Position numbers and translations under genes: made by a program. The notes beneath the pieces were generated by a model. The model was not told the origin of the DNA. It made no database searches and was given only the letters and a program-made list of their open reading frames with translations. Below, one piece after another: positions 17,264-26,395 of a stretch of 64,000 nt of DNA. The stretch spans positions 4,340,001 to 4,404,000 of the forward strand of contig NZ_AP025282.1 of NCBI RefSeq assembly GCF_024347215.1. Direction: 5' to 3'. Source of the DNA: Aliamphritea ceti. Lineage in GTDB: Bacteria; Pseudomonadota; Gammaproteobacteria; Pseudomonadales; Balneatricaceae. Numbering within the stretch: the stretch's first letter is position 1; each line of letters begins with the position of its first letter.

Positions 17264-17694
17264 GTATGTTCCTGTCTTAATTAACCTGTCAGCGGAGAAC
17301 ATCCCGTCACACAAATATAGTCATAACTTCTTACAAGAGAGACCATCAGATAACTTGTGAAGTATAGCGAGCGTTTCTTAACAGTCCGATATATACACAA
17401 GCACCCGAGTAAAAATTACGATTCATATCATCGCCGGATAAGTTAGCCAGACACCTTCATGAGGCAAACTATTGCCACCACGCATGTACATAACTCAAAC
17501 TAACTAACAGCAATGGCAACACTATCTGTTGCGCAAGGGCTGATAACGTAGCCCTGTCACCTGTCCGCCAGTCAAAGACACTAACCGAACCCGGTAATCA
17601 GCTCCTGTGGCACGATAACTGCTTTGTTTATATTCATTAATTTTCAAAATTATGCGTCGTAGCAGGTAGTCGCGACTCTACCCGGGGAAAAAGG
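17264..17694. other. Intergenic region between divergent genes
   Basis: About 430 bases between the metallopeptidase and the orphan protein gene. It should hold both promoters. I see no open frame of note and no tRNA-like or T-tailed hairpin. Confidence 0.5.
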
Positions 17695-18654
17695 ATGCAA
17701 ATCAGCAATCAAAATAGCGTCAGTAATACCACTGCACAGGCTTCAACGACTAAAACACCTCAACAGGATTACATCTTCGATACTGTGGATGAAATGATGC
17801 AGGCCAGAAACAGCCTGCCAGAAGGCACGACAACCGGTATACGTATCAGCAGCGGCCAGTCAATTATGCACCTCTTGCCATTGCCAACACCCATCGAAGC
17901 TTCACGGTTTAACAATATAGAAATGCCCGGGCAGACACTCTATACCCCGGAAGAATACCAACAAAACATGCTCGGGAAGGCCGGACAGCGAGACACCAGC
18001 GCTATTATTTACCTGGACGGAAAAGCCGTCGCCATGCATGACAGCCAGGGGGTTACATCCCACAATGCTATTGATACCAGTTCGTTGCGTAACGGCGGCG
18101 ATTTCAACAGTCTGGTTAGCCAACTGCAATCCCAATATGGCAACCGGGTTCGTGTTGAAAGCTTCGCTCCCGGCAATGGGCCTACCAACGCCGAAGCTTT
18201 TCAATTGTTCAGCGGCAAAGATTACCACCAGCACATTGCAGAGCAGGTAGCAGGCATGCGTCAGAAGACCGCAGATAACCAGCGCCGGCAACTTGAATAT
18301 CAGCAACAGCAATTCGCCTGGAAAAATGCACCTCAGGACAATGTATTCAAAGTAAACGGACAAATAATCGCCAGCGTGGGTGAAGATGGCACAGCCAATA
18401 TCAGCACCGGTAACCTGCTATACACGATTGATTCGATGGGTAAAGAGCGCGAGGTTGCTAAAAAGCTATTCGCTCTCACAACGGGTCACACGGTCAGCGG
18501 AGACGATTTACAAACTTTTTTCGATGAACACTTTGCAGGCCAGAACAGCAGAGAAACGTTCAGCGGTGAACAGCAGCCAACCCGTGAAGATATCAGTAAA
18601 CAGGCCAACACCCAGTATCTCTCTACCTACCAAGCGATGCAGGCACAGTCCTGA
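17695..18654 (+). CDS. Hypothetical protein, glutamine/asparagine rich
   Basis: The 319-residue product has no signal peptide or membrane segment and matches no family I recognise. The N-terminus is rich in Gln, Asn, Ser and Thr. A glutamine-rich helix (about 185-205, 'DNQRRQLEYQQQQFAW') splits it into two halves. The first half contains a possible small domain 'AIIYLDGKAVAMHDSQG'; the second contains a possible EF-hand-like 'FDEHFAGQNS'. A GGGG/AAGG purine run precedes the ATG, and a good terminator follows. The look is of a secreted-without-signal or virion-like protein, but that is only an impression. Confidence 0.65.
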   Translation: MQISNQNSVSNTTAQASTTKTPQQDYIFDTVDEMMQARNSLPEGTTTGIRISSGQSIMHLLPLPTPIEASRFNNIEMPGQTLYTPEEYQQNMLGKAGQRDTSAIIYLDGKAVAMHDSQGVTSHNAIDTSSLRNGGDFNSLVSQLQSQYGNRVRVESFAPGNGPTNAEAFQLFSGKDYHQHIAEQVAGMRQKTADNQRRQLEYQQQQFAWKNAPQDNVFKVNGQIIASVGEDGTANISTGNLLYTIDSMGKEREVAKKLFALTTGHTVSGDDLQTFFDEHFAGQNSRETFSGEQQPTREDISKQANTQYLSTYQAMQAQS

Positions 18655-18661
18655 CCCAAGG

Positions 18662-18692
18662 GCGGCGGTGCTTATCCACAACCGCCGCTTTT
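18662..18692 (+). terminator. Intrinsic terminator after the orphan protein gene
   Basis: GCGGCGGT (18662-18669) pairs with ACCGCCGC (18681-18688), followed by TTTT. Confidence 0.8.
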
Positions 18693-18800
18693 AAATGATT
18701 AGGTAAGTTTTATCCGTTTGTATAAACATACGCCTGATAACTTTTACTTAGCGACTTTTAATTAATAACTTTCACGTTACAACTTTCACTTAACAACATA

Positions 18801-19907
18801 TTACCTACAAACGTAGCCATCATGTTCCGGCACAAGTACAAACTTACCCACATGCTGTTTAGTCAGAAACAACTGTTGTGCAGTAACAATCTCTGCCAAC
18901 GGAAATGTAGCTGCCAGCAAAGGTTTAATTTCGCCTTTTTCAATGTAAGAAATCAGATTCGGAAACACCGGTTCATCCCAGGCAGTTGTGCCTATCAGGC
19001 GAACATCTTTTAAATACATATCACGCATATCCAGGTCGACCACTGGCCCGGCAATCGCTCCGGAAGAGACTAACCGCCCACCCCGCTTCAGCAGTTTGAG
19101 CATGGTAGGAAAATTATCCCCGGCAACATTATCCACCACAGCATCCACTGACTGTTCACCTAATATCGCCAGTAAATCAGCATCCCGTGCCAACAACTGG
19201 TCCGCACCCATTTCAGGTCCAAGCTCAGCCAGGGCCGCATGTTTATCAGCCCCCGCCACAGCAATCACAGTTGCACCACGGCGTTTTGCCAGCTGCACTG
19301 TCGCGGAACCAACGCCGCCAGACGCACCGGTCACCAGCACCACTTCGCCGGCCTGCAGCTGTGCCCTGTGCAGCATATTCTCCGCTGTACCGTAGGCACA
19401 GGGAATCGTTCCCAACTCGGCATCACTCCAGTCGCATTCCACCGCAAAGACATCACTGGCAGGTACTTTCACATACTCCGCAAAGGCACCGTCAAAGTCC
19501 GACCCCATCCAGACATTGTCCAGACAGCCATAACCATGCTCACGCATACAGGCACGCACCAGCACCCGTTTAGCTAATAGCACTGCATCCACATCTGCTG
19601 CAACATCAACCACCTCACCGCAACAATCAGTGCCCTGTATAAAAGGAAATGGCGTTTCTTTATTCCAGCCACCGTCACTTTCCTGGGCTGTCACGCCATC
19701 ATCAGAAACACTGTTTGTCGATTCAGTCACCGATGATGAATACCAGCCGAGTCGGGTGTTGATCTCAGTATTATTGATGCCGGCAGCAAGTACTTTCAGC
19801 AACACTTCACCGGCTTGCAGCTGAGGCATAGGTACATCTTTATACTCCAGACGCTCATAACCACCATTACCTGTGGTCACCACTGCTTTCATTGTTTTCG
19901 GCATCAT
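18801..19907 (-). CDS. Medium-chain (MDR) alcohol dehydrogenase/quinone oxidoreductase family protein
   Basis: The 368-residue protein has the two-domain MDR fold: a GroES-like catalytic domain (about 1-165) and a Rossmann domain with the NAD(P) motif 'VTGASGGVGSATV' at about 192-204. The catalytic domain has 'GTDCCGEVVDVAADV' where zinc-dependent members have GHE, so the catalytic zinc may be absent and a quinone-reductase or enoyl-type activity is possible. It lies downstream of an MFS gene on the same strand but is separated from it by a terminator. Confidence 0.82.
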   Translation of the reverse strand: MMPKTMKAVVTTGNGGYERLEYKDVPMPQLQAGEVLLKVLAAGINNTEINTRLGWYSSSVTESTNSVSDDGVTAQESDGGWNKETPFPFIQGTDCCGEVVDVAADVDAVLLAKRVLVRACMREHGYGCLDNVWMGSDFDGAFAEYVKVPASDVFAVECDWSDAELGTIPCAYGTAENMLHRAQLQAGEVVLVTGASGGVGSATVQLAKRRGATVIAVAGADKHAALAELGPEMGADQLLARDADLLAILGEQSVDAVVDNVAGDNFPTMLKLLKRGGRLVSSGAIAGPVVDLDMRDMYLKDVRLIGTTAWDEPVFPNLISYIEKGEIKPLLAATFPLAEIVTAQQLFLTKQHVGKFVLVPEHDGYVCR

Positions 19908-19947
19908 ATGCTCTGACCTGTTAACTTACGGATTAGCTGAATATAAC

Positions 19948-19981
19948 AAAAAAGACCGTATCCACCTTACAGCGGATACGG
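19948..19981 (-). terminator. Intrinsic terminator of the MFS gene (minus strand)
   Basis: Read on the minus strand, CCGTATCC pairs with GGATACGG and is followed by six T. It lies between the MFS gene and the downstream MDR dehydrogenase gene, so the two are probably separate transcripts. Confidence 0.85.
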
Positions 19982-20018
19982 CCAACCTTGATATAACTTT
20001 TTGTAAAATCGGCAGAGA

Positions 20019-21257
20019 TCAGGCAAGCACCAACTTAGCTTTAGCTACTGACCGTTTACGTAACCAGAAGCCATAGACAACAAGCCCGGAAAAACACCCA
20101 GCGACAACAAATACCCAGTGAATCCCCAGCATAATCAGTACTGACCCCAGCGCGACAGCCCCCAACTCACTTCCCATACTTACCGAGCGGTACATCCCCA
20201 TAGCCTCACCCTGGCGTGCACCACTCACTTCGTTAGATACCACCAGAGAGGTTGCCAGTTCACTGATGGTCATACCCACACCGGTAAACAGAAGCGTCAC
20301 CGCGAAGCCTTCCAATGTAGTCATCAGTGGCAGACTGAGCATTCCACCAGCCATCAGACCATGCCCGATCATCCCCAGTACCGAAGTCTTCATTCGGGCC
20401 TTTAAACGTGCACCTAACCAACTGCCAAACATCATCGGAATACTGATACATACAGCGCTCCAGGCAATCTCCCGTGGCCCAAAACTAAACACATCGATGG
20501 TGTAAACATTAAAGTACGAGAAGTACATACTGATCGCCATGTAACTAAACAGAGTCAGCATGAACAGCGGCGCCAACTTAGAATCCATTAACAATGCCCA
20601 ACGGGAACTCTCCTGCTGCCGAACGCTGGCCGCTTGTTGCTCTGCCGCATTAGGCTTAATACCCGGTAACCAGACCGCAACCATTACTAAATTTACCAGT
20701 ACCAGCATCATGCCGAAGATAAACGGCAGGCTGTAATCGTTCCAGGCATACGCGGCATAACCGCCTGTCAGAGGGCCAACAATCCACCCCAGGTTCAGTG
20801 CCATGTTAATCCTGGAAAACAATTTTGGCTTGGTCTCCGGGGTACTGATATCTGCGGCGATGGCCTGAGCTATGGCAACATTACTGTTAAAGAAACCTGC
20901 TCCCAGGCGACTCAGCACCAGCAACCATAAATCACCGGTATTAATCGCCACAATCATGCCCAGATAACCAATTGCGACACCCGTCAATGTCAGTAACAAC
21001 ACTTGCTTACGGCCAACTTTATCGGAATAACGGCCAAACACCGGGGCACCAAACAGCTGTCCGACTGGATAGAGCAAAATGACCGCCCCCAGCCACCAAA
21101 CCCTGGCAACCTGATCCAGACCGGTCAGTGCTGTGAACAGATCTTTCTCCGTATCTAAAAATAACGGCGTCAGGACCGGTGCCGGCATACTAAAACCAGC
21201 CACAGACAACAAAACCGTCAGGCATATCGCCCACTGTAATGAGGGGGAATAACGCAT
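20019..21257 (-). CDS. MFS transporter, DHA1-like drug/metabolite exporter
   Basis: The 412-residue protein has about twelve hydrophobic segments and the MFS motif A 'GRYSDKVGRKQVLLL' between segments 2 and 3, as in TetA/Bcr-type exporters. The ATG at 21257 is chosen because AAGGAG stands seven bases before it; the GTG 24 bases upstream lacks such a site. It is divergent from a SufR-like regulator (21384), which is the natural candidate to control it. The substrate is unknown. Confidence 0.85.
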   Translation of the reverse strand: MRYSPSLQWAICLTVLLSVAGFSMPAPVLTPLFLDTEKDLFTALTGLDQVARVWWLGAVILLYPVGQLFGAPVFGRYSDKVGRKQVLLLTLTGVAIGYLGMIVAINTGDLWLLVLSRLGAGFFNSNVAIAQAIAADISTPETKPKLFSRINMALNLGWIVGPLTGGYAAYAWNDYSLPFIFGMMLVLVNLVMVAVWLPGIKPNAAEQQAASVRQQESSRWALLMDSKLAPLFMLTLFSYMAISMYFSYFNVYTIDVFSFGPREIAWSAVCISIPMMFGSWLGARLKARMKTSVLGMIGHGLMAGGMLSLPLMTTLEGFAVTLLFTGVGMTISELATSLVVSNEVSGARQGEAMGMYRSVSMGSELGAVALGSVLIMLGIHWVFVVAGCFSGLVVYGFWLRKRSVAKAKLVLA

Positions 21258-21383
21258 GAGCCACTCCTTAATATTTGCCACATATTATTAAATAAACTAA
21301 ATACTTTATTTATTTTGAAATCAGCAACTCATTAAGTAAAGCTTTTTATTGATTAAATAAATCAATCCCGCATAATTGATTTT

Positions 21384-22004
21384 ATGAATGACAGCAGCGA
21401 TCGTATTCTTTACATACTCAAAACCAAGGGCCCGCAAACCGCGGCAGCACTCGGGAAATATCTGAAAATCACCTCGATGGGGGCACGTCAGCACCTGCAG
21501 GCATTAGAAGAACGTCAACTGGTGAACTGGCAGGATATCTCCAGTGGTCGCGGCCGGCCGTCTCGCTACTGGCAACTGACGCCAGAAGCCTGGCAACAAT
21601 TTCCAGACAGTCACGGCGAACTTGTCATAACGATGCTGGACTCAATTCAAAGCGTATTTGGCGATACCGGCCTGAAACAACTGATCAGCCAGCGCGAGCA
21701 ACAGCTGGATCAGCAATATCATGCGGCAATGCAGGGCCGTCCGGAAATTCATCAGAAACTCGAAACGCTGACGCAACTGCGTAACAGTGAAGGGTATATG
21801 GCGGAATGGCAGGAAGACGAATCCGGCTACTGGTTCATTGAAAACCACTGCCCGATTTGTGCGGCAGCACAGAATTGTCAGAATTTTTGTCGTTCAGAAC
21901 TACAACTGTTTCAGTCACTGTTTGCTGATCAGGCTAAGGTTAGCCGTGAAGACTATATTCTCGACGGCGCCCGACGCTGTTCATATCGTATAAGCCCTTT
22001 ATAA
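21384..22004 (+). CDS. DeoR/SufR-like transcriptional regulator with a C-terminal cysteine cluster
   Basis: This 206-residue protein has an N-terminal winged helix (about 5-70, 'GPQTAAALGKYLKITSMGARQHLQAL') like the predicted regulators of COG2345, which includes the iron-sulfur repressor SufR. The C-terminal region carries Cys156, 159, 165, 169 and 199, in the same area where SufR-like proteins bind a cluster. An Fe-S or zinc sensor is therefore likely. It is divergent from an MFS exporter, and the two starts are about 125 bases apart across an AT-rich region. A terminator overlaps its stop codon. Confidence 0.78.
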   Translation: MNDSSDRILYILKTKGPQTAAALGKYLKITSMGARQHLQALEERQLVNWQDISSGRGRPSRYWQLTPEAWQQFPDSHGELVITMLDSIQSVFGDTGLKQLISQREQQLDQQYHAAMQGRPEIHQKLETLTQLRNSEGYMAEWQEDESGYWFIENHCPICAAAQNCQNFCRSELQLFQSLFADQAKVSREDYILDGARRCSYRISPL

Positions 22005-22025
22005 GCTCTATAAAGGGCTATTTTT
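21993..22025 (+). terminator. Intrinsic terminator overlapping the stop codon of the SufR-like gene
   Basis: AGCCCTTTATA pairs with TATAAAGGGCT around a short loop, followed by ATTTTT. The left arm includes the last codons and the TAA stop (22002-22004). Confidence 0.85.
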
Positions 22026-22078
22026 ATAACGACATTTTTAATACAGTACTTTTTATTACTGTACTTTAAATTCAACTT

Positions 22079-22354
22079 TTACAGATATGCATAACGGTTA
22101 ACGATTGGTGCAGCTATATCCCAGCGACCGGATACACCCGCCCGGATAATGACCCGGTTACCCGGTGCAATAGCGACACTGTCGCCAAACTGAGTGTGAA
22201 TAACAGCCTCCCCCTGCTGAACAATAAACTGCACATCCTGATCATAGTCATAAGCAAACTCACTAACATCACCACTTTCCCACAGATCCCAGCACTGACA
22301 GGCAGCCTGTTCTTCGGCGCTGATATTATGTACTTCAATCATGTTCTCAGACAT
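22079..22354 (-). CDS. Small cupin-domain protein, translationally coupled to a GMC oxidoreductase
   Basis: The 91-residue protein matches a minimal cupin barrel of the EutQ/DUF861 sort, with 'CQCWDLWESGDVSEFAYDYDQDVQFIVQQGEAVI' in outline and 'IAPGNRVIIRAG' as the second motif. Its ATG overlaps the end of the GMC oxidoreductase gene by eight bases (ATGTCTGA), so it is made with that enzyme. Canonical metal-binding histidines are mostly missing, suggesting a small-molecule-binding or auxiliary role. Confidence 0.75.
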   Translation of the reverse strand: MSENMIEVHNISAEEQAACQCWDLWESGDVSEFAYDYDQDVQFIVQQGEAVIHTQFGDSVAIAPGNRVIIRAGVSGRWDIAAPIVNRYAYL

Positions 22355-24038
22355 TCGACACTCCTGCTTGAGTCGCTTTTGGATTTATAGTTTTATCTGC
22401 GGCGTCCTGACGGCTAAAAAAGTCCAGATGCTGGGCAGTTAACATAGGTTTTTCCAACAACATATCACTGGCTTTTTCGGCCAGCATAATCGTTGCGGCG
22501 TTAATGTTTGCGCTCGGTACTGAAGGGATAACTGAGGCATCAATTACCCGCAGATTTTCCACCCCTCTAACTCGCAACTGGCTATCAACAACAGCCATAG
22601 CATCGTCTGCAGCCCCCATCTTGCAAGTACCACATGGATGGTACGCACTGGCAGCATCATCACGGATAAACTCATCCATCGCCTTACCTTCACGAATGTG
22701 GATACCCGGAGTATCTTCACGATAATGATAAGGTTTGAACGCCGGTTGCCGGGCGGCTTCCAGCCCCAGATTCATGGCCTCACGCATAACACGCCAGTCT
22801 TCTTCTGTAGCCATGTAATTAGGATCAATACGCAACGGATCGGTCACCTTATTACTGCGTAAGCGGACATTGCCCCGGCTGGTAGGTCGCATCGGGCCAA
22901 CACCAATTCGGTAACCATAAGTCGTCGGAACAGGTATCCAGTCTTTATCAAAAAATACCGGAAAGAAGTGGAACTGAATATCCGGATGAACCGTCTCCGG
23001 TGAACTGTTCAGGAAAGCGCCTACATGACACTGATTCACTGCTGCGACGCCTGCCTTAGCCCCAAACCATTGCATACCGGCCCACAACATTCGGTGCGGC
23101 TGTAATTCCCGGTTCAATGAAACCGGCTGTTTAGTTTCAATCTGTATGTGGCATTCGAGATGATCCTGCAGGTTCTCACCCACCCCAGACAGATCCACTT
23201 TGCAGTCAATATCATGCTCAGCCAGATGCTCAGCTGGCCCGATACCGGACAGCATCAGCAATTGAGGAGAACCAAATACCCCGGCACATAGCAGTGTTTC
23301 TTTGTCAGCAGTAACATCTAGCGTCTGCCCCTTATGCTGCACCTGACAACCGGTGGCAATCGAGCCCTGCAAATTTATCTGCAAAATCTGACAGCCGGTC
23401 CAGACCGTAAGATTATTCTGTGCCGGCATATTATGCAGATAGGCGAAAGCAGTGCTATTACGTACACCATTCTTCACGCTCATTTCAAACCGGGAGACAC
23501 CTTCCTGCTGATAGCCATTTACATCATCTGTCAGGGGCCAGCCAGCTTCCTGACCGGCTTCAAGAAAAGCAGCATTTAACGGGCTTAATTGCTCCTGACG
23601 CTGTACCCCAACAGGCCCATCTATACCGCGATAACCACTGTTAACAGTGCTGTTTTCAATCTTTTTAAAATAAGGCAAGCAACTCGCCCAGTCCCAACCT
23701 TCCGCACCTTCCTGCTGCCAGCGATCATAATCCAGTGGATGGCCCCGCAACCATGTCATGCCATTAATAGATGAAGAGCCGCCTAATACCCGACCACGTG
23801 GCTGCTGTATTTCACGATTATTCAAATGCTTTTGCGGCTCAGTATGAAACCACCAGTTATATTTTGAAGTCGGTTTAAAGGCTGAACGCAGCCCTGCTGG
23901 CATTTGTAGAATCCAGGATTTGTCAGAACTGCCTACTTCAAGCAGCAGGACCTGATGTCCGGCGTCGGCTAATCGGCGTGCCAGCACACAGCCTGCAGAA
24001 CCGGCACCGGCAATTATGTAGTCATAACCTGTTTGCAT
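22347..24038 (-). CDS. GMC-family FAD oxidoreductase, choline dehydrogenase-like
   Basis: The 563-residue flavoenzyme begins with the FAD dinucleotide motif 'IAGAGSAGCVLARRLADAG' (about 9-27), has the GMC signature 1 'RGRVLGGSSSINGMTWLRG' (about 81-99), and the C-terminal active-site region 'HPCGTCKMG' with 'NINAATIMLAEKA'. It should oxidise an alcohol to an aldehyde, like BetA, but it lies outside any bet operon and no betaine aldehyde dehydrogenase is adjacent. It is followed by the overlapping cupin gene and is divergent from a LysR regulator. The substrate is unknown; the group also includes many non-choline alcohol dehydrogenases. Confidence 0.88.
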   Translation of the reverse strand: MQTGYDYIIAGAGSAGCVLARRLADAGHQVLLLEVGSSDKSWILQMPAGLRSAFKPTSKYNWWFHTEPQKHLNNREIQQPRGRVLGGSSSINGMTWLRGHPLDYDRWQQEGAEGWDWASCLPYFKKIENSTVNSGYRGIDGPVGVQRQEQLSPLNAAFLEAGQEAGWPLTDDVNGYQQEGVSRFEMSVKNGVRNSTAFAYLHNMPAQNNLTVWTGCQILQINLQGSIATGCQVQHKGQTLDVTADKETLLCAGVFGSPQLLMLSGIGPAEHLAEHDIDCKVDLSGVGENLQDHLECHIQIETKQPVSLNRELQPHRMLWAGMQWFGAKAGVAAVNQCHVGAFLNSSPETVHPDIQFHFFPVFFDKDWIPVPTTYGYRIGVGPMRPTSRGNVRLRSNKVTDPLRIDPNYMATEEDWRVMREAMNLGLEAARQPAFKPYHYREDTPGIHIREGKAMDEFIRDDAASAYHPCGTCKMGAADDAMAVVDSQLRVRGVENLRVIDASVIPSVPSANINAATIMLAEKASDMLLEKPMLTAQHLDFFSRQDAADKTINPKATQAGVSNV

Positions 24039-24132
24039 ACTTTTATCTCAACAGTTGATCTAAAACCGGCCAACGCGGTTCAGACCCTTTCAATTTAATT
24101 GCTCATCACTATAAATCCCACTTATCTATAAA

Positions 24133-24167
24133 TATATTTAAATTGAAATAAGCATTGTTTAAATATA
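24133..24167. promoter_or_regulatory. Inverted repeat between the GMC and LysR genes, candidate operator
   Basis: TATATTTAAA (24133-24142) and its exact reverse complement TTTAAATATA (24158-24167) are separated by 15 bases. It is centred in the divergent promoter region, where a LysR binding site would be expected. Confidence 0.5.
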
Positions 24168-24247
24168 ATTTATGCAATTCGTTAGCCTAAGTCTAAGCAG
24201 CAGCTAACCATTACCTAATACTTACAGCCCTGATTACTGAGTCTGCT

Positions 24248-25105
24248 ATGCGTCACCTCGATCTGAACCTGTTAAATACTTTTAAAGCCATTGCGGAATG
24301 TCATAGCCTTACTCAGGCATCTCTGCGATTAAACAAAACCCAGGCAGCGATTAGTATTCAGCTAAAAAAACTTGAAGAACTCACTGGCTGTAAACTGATC
24401 GAACGGGGTTATCACAAAGCAGAACTGACTCAGGATGGCGAAGTACTTCTGCAATACGCCCGGCGCTTACTCAGCCTCAGCAATGAAGCCATTAATGTGC
24501 TGAATGCGGAAGAAGTCCGCGGCACTGTTAGATTTGGAATCCCTGATGACTACGCCAGTCTGATCCTGAAAGATGCTGTGCAGGCCTTTGCTCACCGCTA
24601 CCCGGGCATTCGTCTGGAAATTCGCAACGATATAAGTCACAACTTATTCAAAGGGCTGGAAAATGGTGAGTTGGATCTGGCATTAGTGACCCAACGCGAA
24701 ACAGATGCCGGGGGGGAAGTACTACGCCGTGACCCGCTTGTATGGGTTGCTGAACAAAATTTTACTCTGTCGCAAGATGCAGCCTTGCCACTGGCACTTT
24801 ATCCACACGGTTGTAACTTTAGGAAAAATATTCTGGATGCTCTGAGCAGCGCGAGACAGGATTATTATATTGCCTTTGAATGCAGCGGCGTCACCGGTGT
24901 AAAAATAGCCATCGACAGCGGTCTGGCAATTGCAGCAACCGCTCAGGCACTGATTCAACCCAACTGGCGCATCATCCAGCAAGATGAATATCAACTACCC
25001 CGCCTGGATGCAGTCGTTATTGAGCTTCGCAACGGCAAAGCAGAACCTAGCACGGCGGTTAAATGCTTCGCCGAAAATATCCGGGAGCTGCTGTGTGATG
25101 TATAA
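24248..25105 (+). CDS. LysR-family transcriptional regulator
   Basis: The 285-residue regulator has a typical N-terminus ('MRHLDLNLLNTFKAIAECHSL' in outline, helix-turn-helix about 18-45) and an effector domain. It is divergent from the GMC oxidoreductase and cupin genes, with an inverted repeat between them, so it most likely controls that pair. The EamA permease gene follows on the same strand after 289 bases. Confidence 0.87.
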   Translation: MRHLDLNLLNTFKAIAECHSLTQASLRLNKTQAAISIQLKKLEELTGCKLIERGYHKAELTQDGEVLLQYARRLLSLSNEAINVLNAEEVRGTVRFGIPDDYASLILKDAVQAFAHRYPGIRLEIRNDISHNLFKGLENGELDLALVTQRETDAGGEVLRRDPLVWVAEQNFTLSQDAALPLALYPHGCNFRKNILDALSSARQDYYIAFECSGVTGVKIAIDSGLAIAATAQALIQPNWRIIQQDEYQLPRLDAVVIELRNGKAEPSTAVKCFAENIRELLCDV

Positions 25106-25293
25106 GAAAAAACAGCTAACACTGCTGTAAACCAGGCCATTAAAAAGCATCAGTAAATCCCATCACAGCCATCCAATTTTTCAATCTGACATCCTAACAT
25201 AAACGGCTAGACTGCAAAGCTCATGGGGTGTTCACCACATCAGAAAAATTCTTTCAGACATCAGTAAGCATTACGCATCAGATCATTATTTTT

Positions 25294-25315
25294 ACTCATG
25301 AGATATGAGTTTTTT
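25294..25315 (+). terminator. Short T-tailed hairpin upstream of the EamA gene
   Basis: ACTCAT (25294-25299) pairs with ATGAGT (25305-25310), followed by TTTTT. It could terminate the LysR transcript or attenuate the EamA gene. The stem is only six base pairs, so it is weak. Confidence 0.45.
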
Positions 25316-25394
25316 GCGCTTGGCTGAAATAAGAACTGCCCCTACCGTTACAGACTTTAAAGTCCTAAACAGGTATTCAGGAGCAGGGACGATC

Positions 25395-26282
25395 ATGAAT
25401 CAGAATTATTTCAAAGGCGTACTACTGATTCTGGCTGCAGGTTTATGTTATGCCTTCCAGCCAATCTTTGCCCGGCTCGCTTATGCGGATGGTGCTAATG
25501 CTATTGCGCTGATGTTATTACGCTTCTTATTAGCCGCCTGCATTCTACATTTATTTGTATTCCGGCGGCGTAAGCGTCAGCCAGATAAAACCGCCACTCG
25601 TATATTTCCGGTACTGGCTACAGGCTTACTCGTCGGCAGCGGCGCTATGTGCTATTTCACCGCGTTAGAACAGTTGTCAATTGGACTGGTTACACTACTG
25701 TTCTACCTGTTCCCCCTGTATATATTTATTTTCTCGGTAATCCTCCGCCTGGAGGCTATGTCACTGCTAAAACTGTCAGCCGTACTGTTAGCAGTAAGCG
25801 GCGTATATATAAGCGTTGATATCAACAGTGAACTGCCGCTCGGCGGGCTGATACTGGGCATTTTGGCGGGTGTGCTCTATGGCACTTATATTATGTTGAA
25901 CAACCACTTTTTGGCCCGTCAGGATACTTTGACTTCACTGACATGGATCACCAGCGGCGCCTTCATCTGCTTTACTATACCGGCACTTGCCGGACAGGCA
26001 GAATTTCCCGACAGTTTACAAGGCTACAGCGCAGTACTTGGATTAGTCATAGTCAGTACACTTATGTCCCTGGCCTTATTTCTCACCGGTACCCGCCTGA
26101 TCGCTCGTGCTACAGATACATCAGTGTTAGCAATGGCGGAAATTGGTACCACAATGTTGCTCGCCTGGCTACTGCTGAATGAACAGGTCAGCAACCGTGA
26201 ACTGCTCGGTGCGGGGGTTATTTTTATAGCCGTAATAATTATTTTGGCTGCCGGGCGTAAACCAGCAAGAGAAGCCATCTGA
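25395..26282 (+). CDS. EamA/DMT-family membrane transporter
   Basis: The 295-residue protein has ten predicted membrane segments in two five-helix halves, the pattern of EamA (RhaT/YdcZ-like) metabolite carriers. The ATG at 25395 follows CAGGAG and starts right at the first membrane segment ('YFKGVLLILAAGLCYAF'); the upstream extension is not membrane-like. Members move amino acids, sugars or other metabolites, often outward. The substrate cannot be inferred. Confidence 0.85.
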   Translation: MNQNYFKGVLLILAAGLCYAFQPIFARLAYADGANAIALMLLRFLLAACILHLFVFRRRKRQPDKTATRIFPVLATGLLVGSGAMCYFTALEQLSIGLVTLLFYLFPLYIFIFSVILRLEAMSLLKLSAVLLAVSGVYISVDINSELPLGGLILGILAGVLYGTYIMLNNHFLARQDTLTSLTWITSGAFICFTIPALAGQAEFPDSLQGYSAVLGLVIVSTLMSLALFLTGTRLIARATDTSVLAMAEIGTTMLLAWLLLNEQVSNRELLGAGVIFIAVIIILAAGRKPAREAI

Positions 26283-26395
26283 GGTACAAAACATACTCAT
26301 TCTGACAATCCGATAACAGTGCTACTTGACCGGATTTACCGTTTTCGGGATAGTTCTTGGCCAATGGAATCAGTATCTTCCGAAAAAGGACTCTT

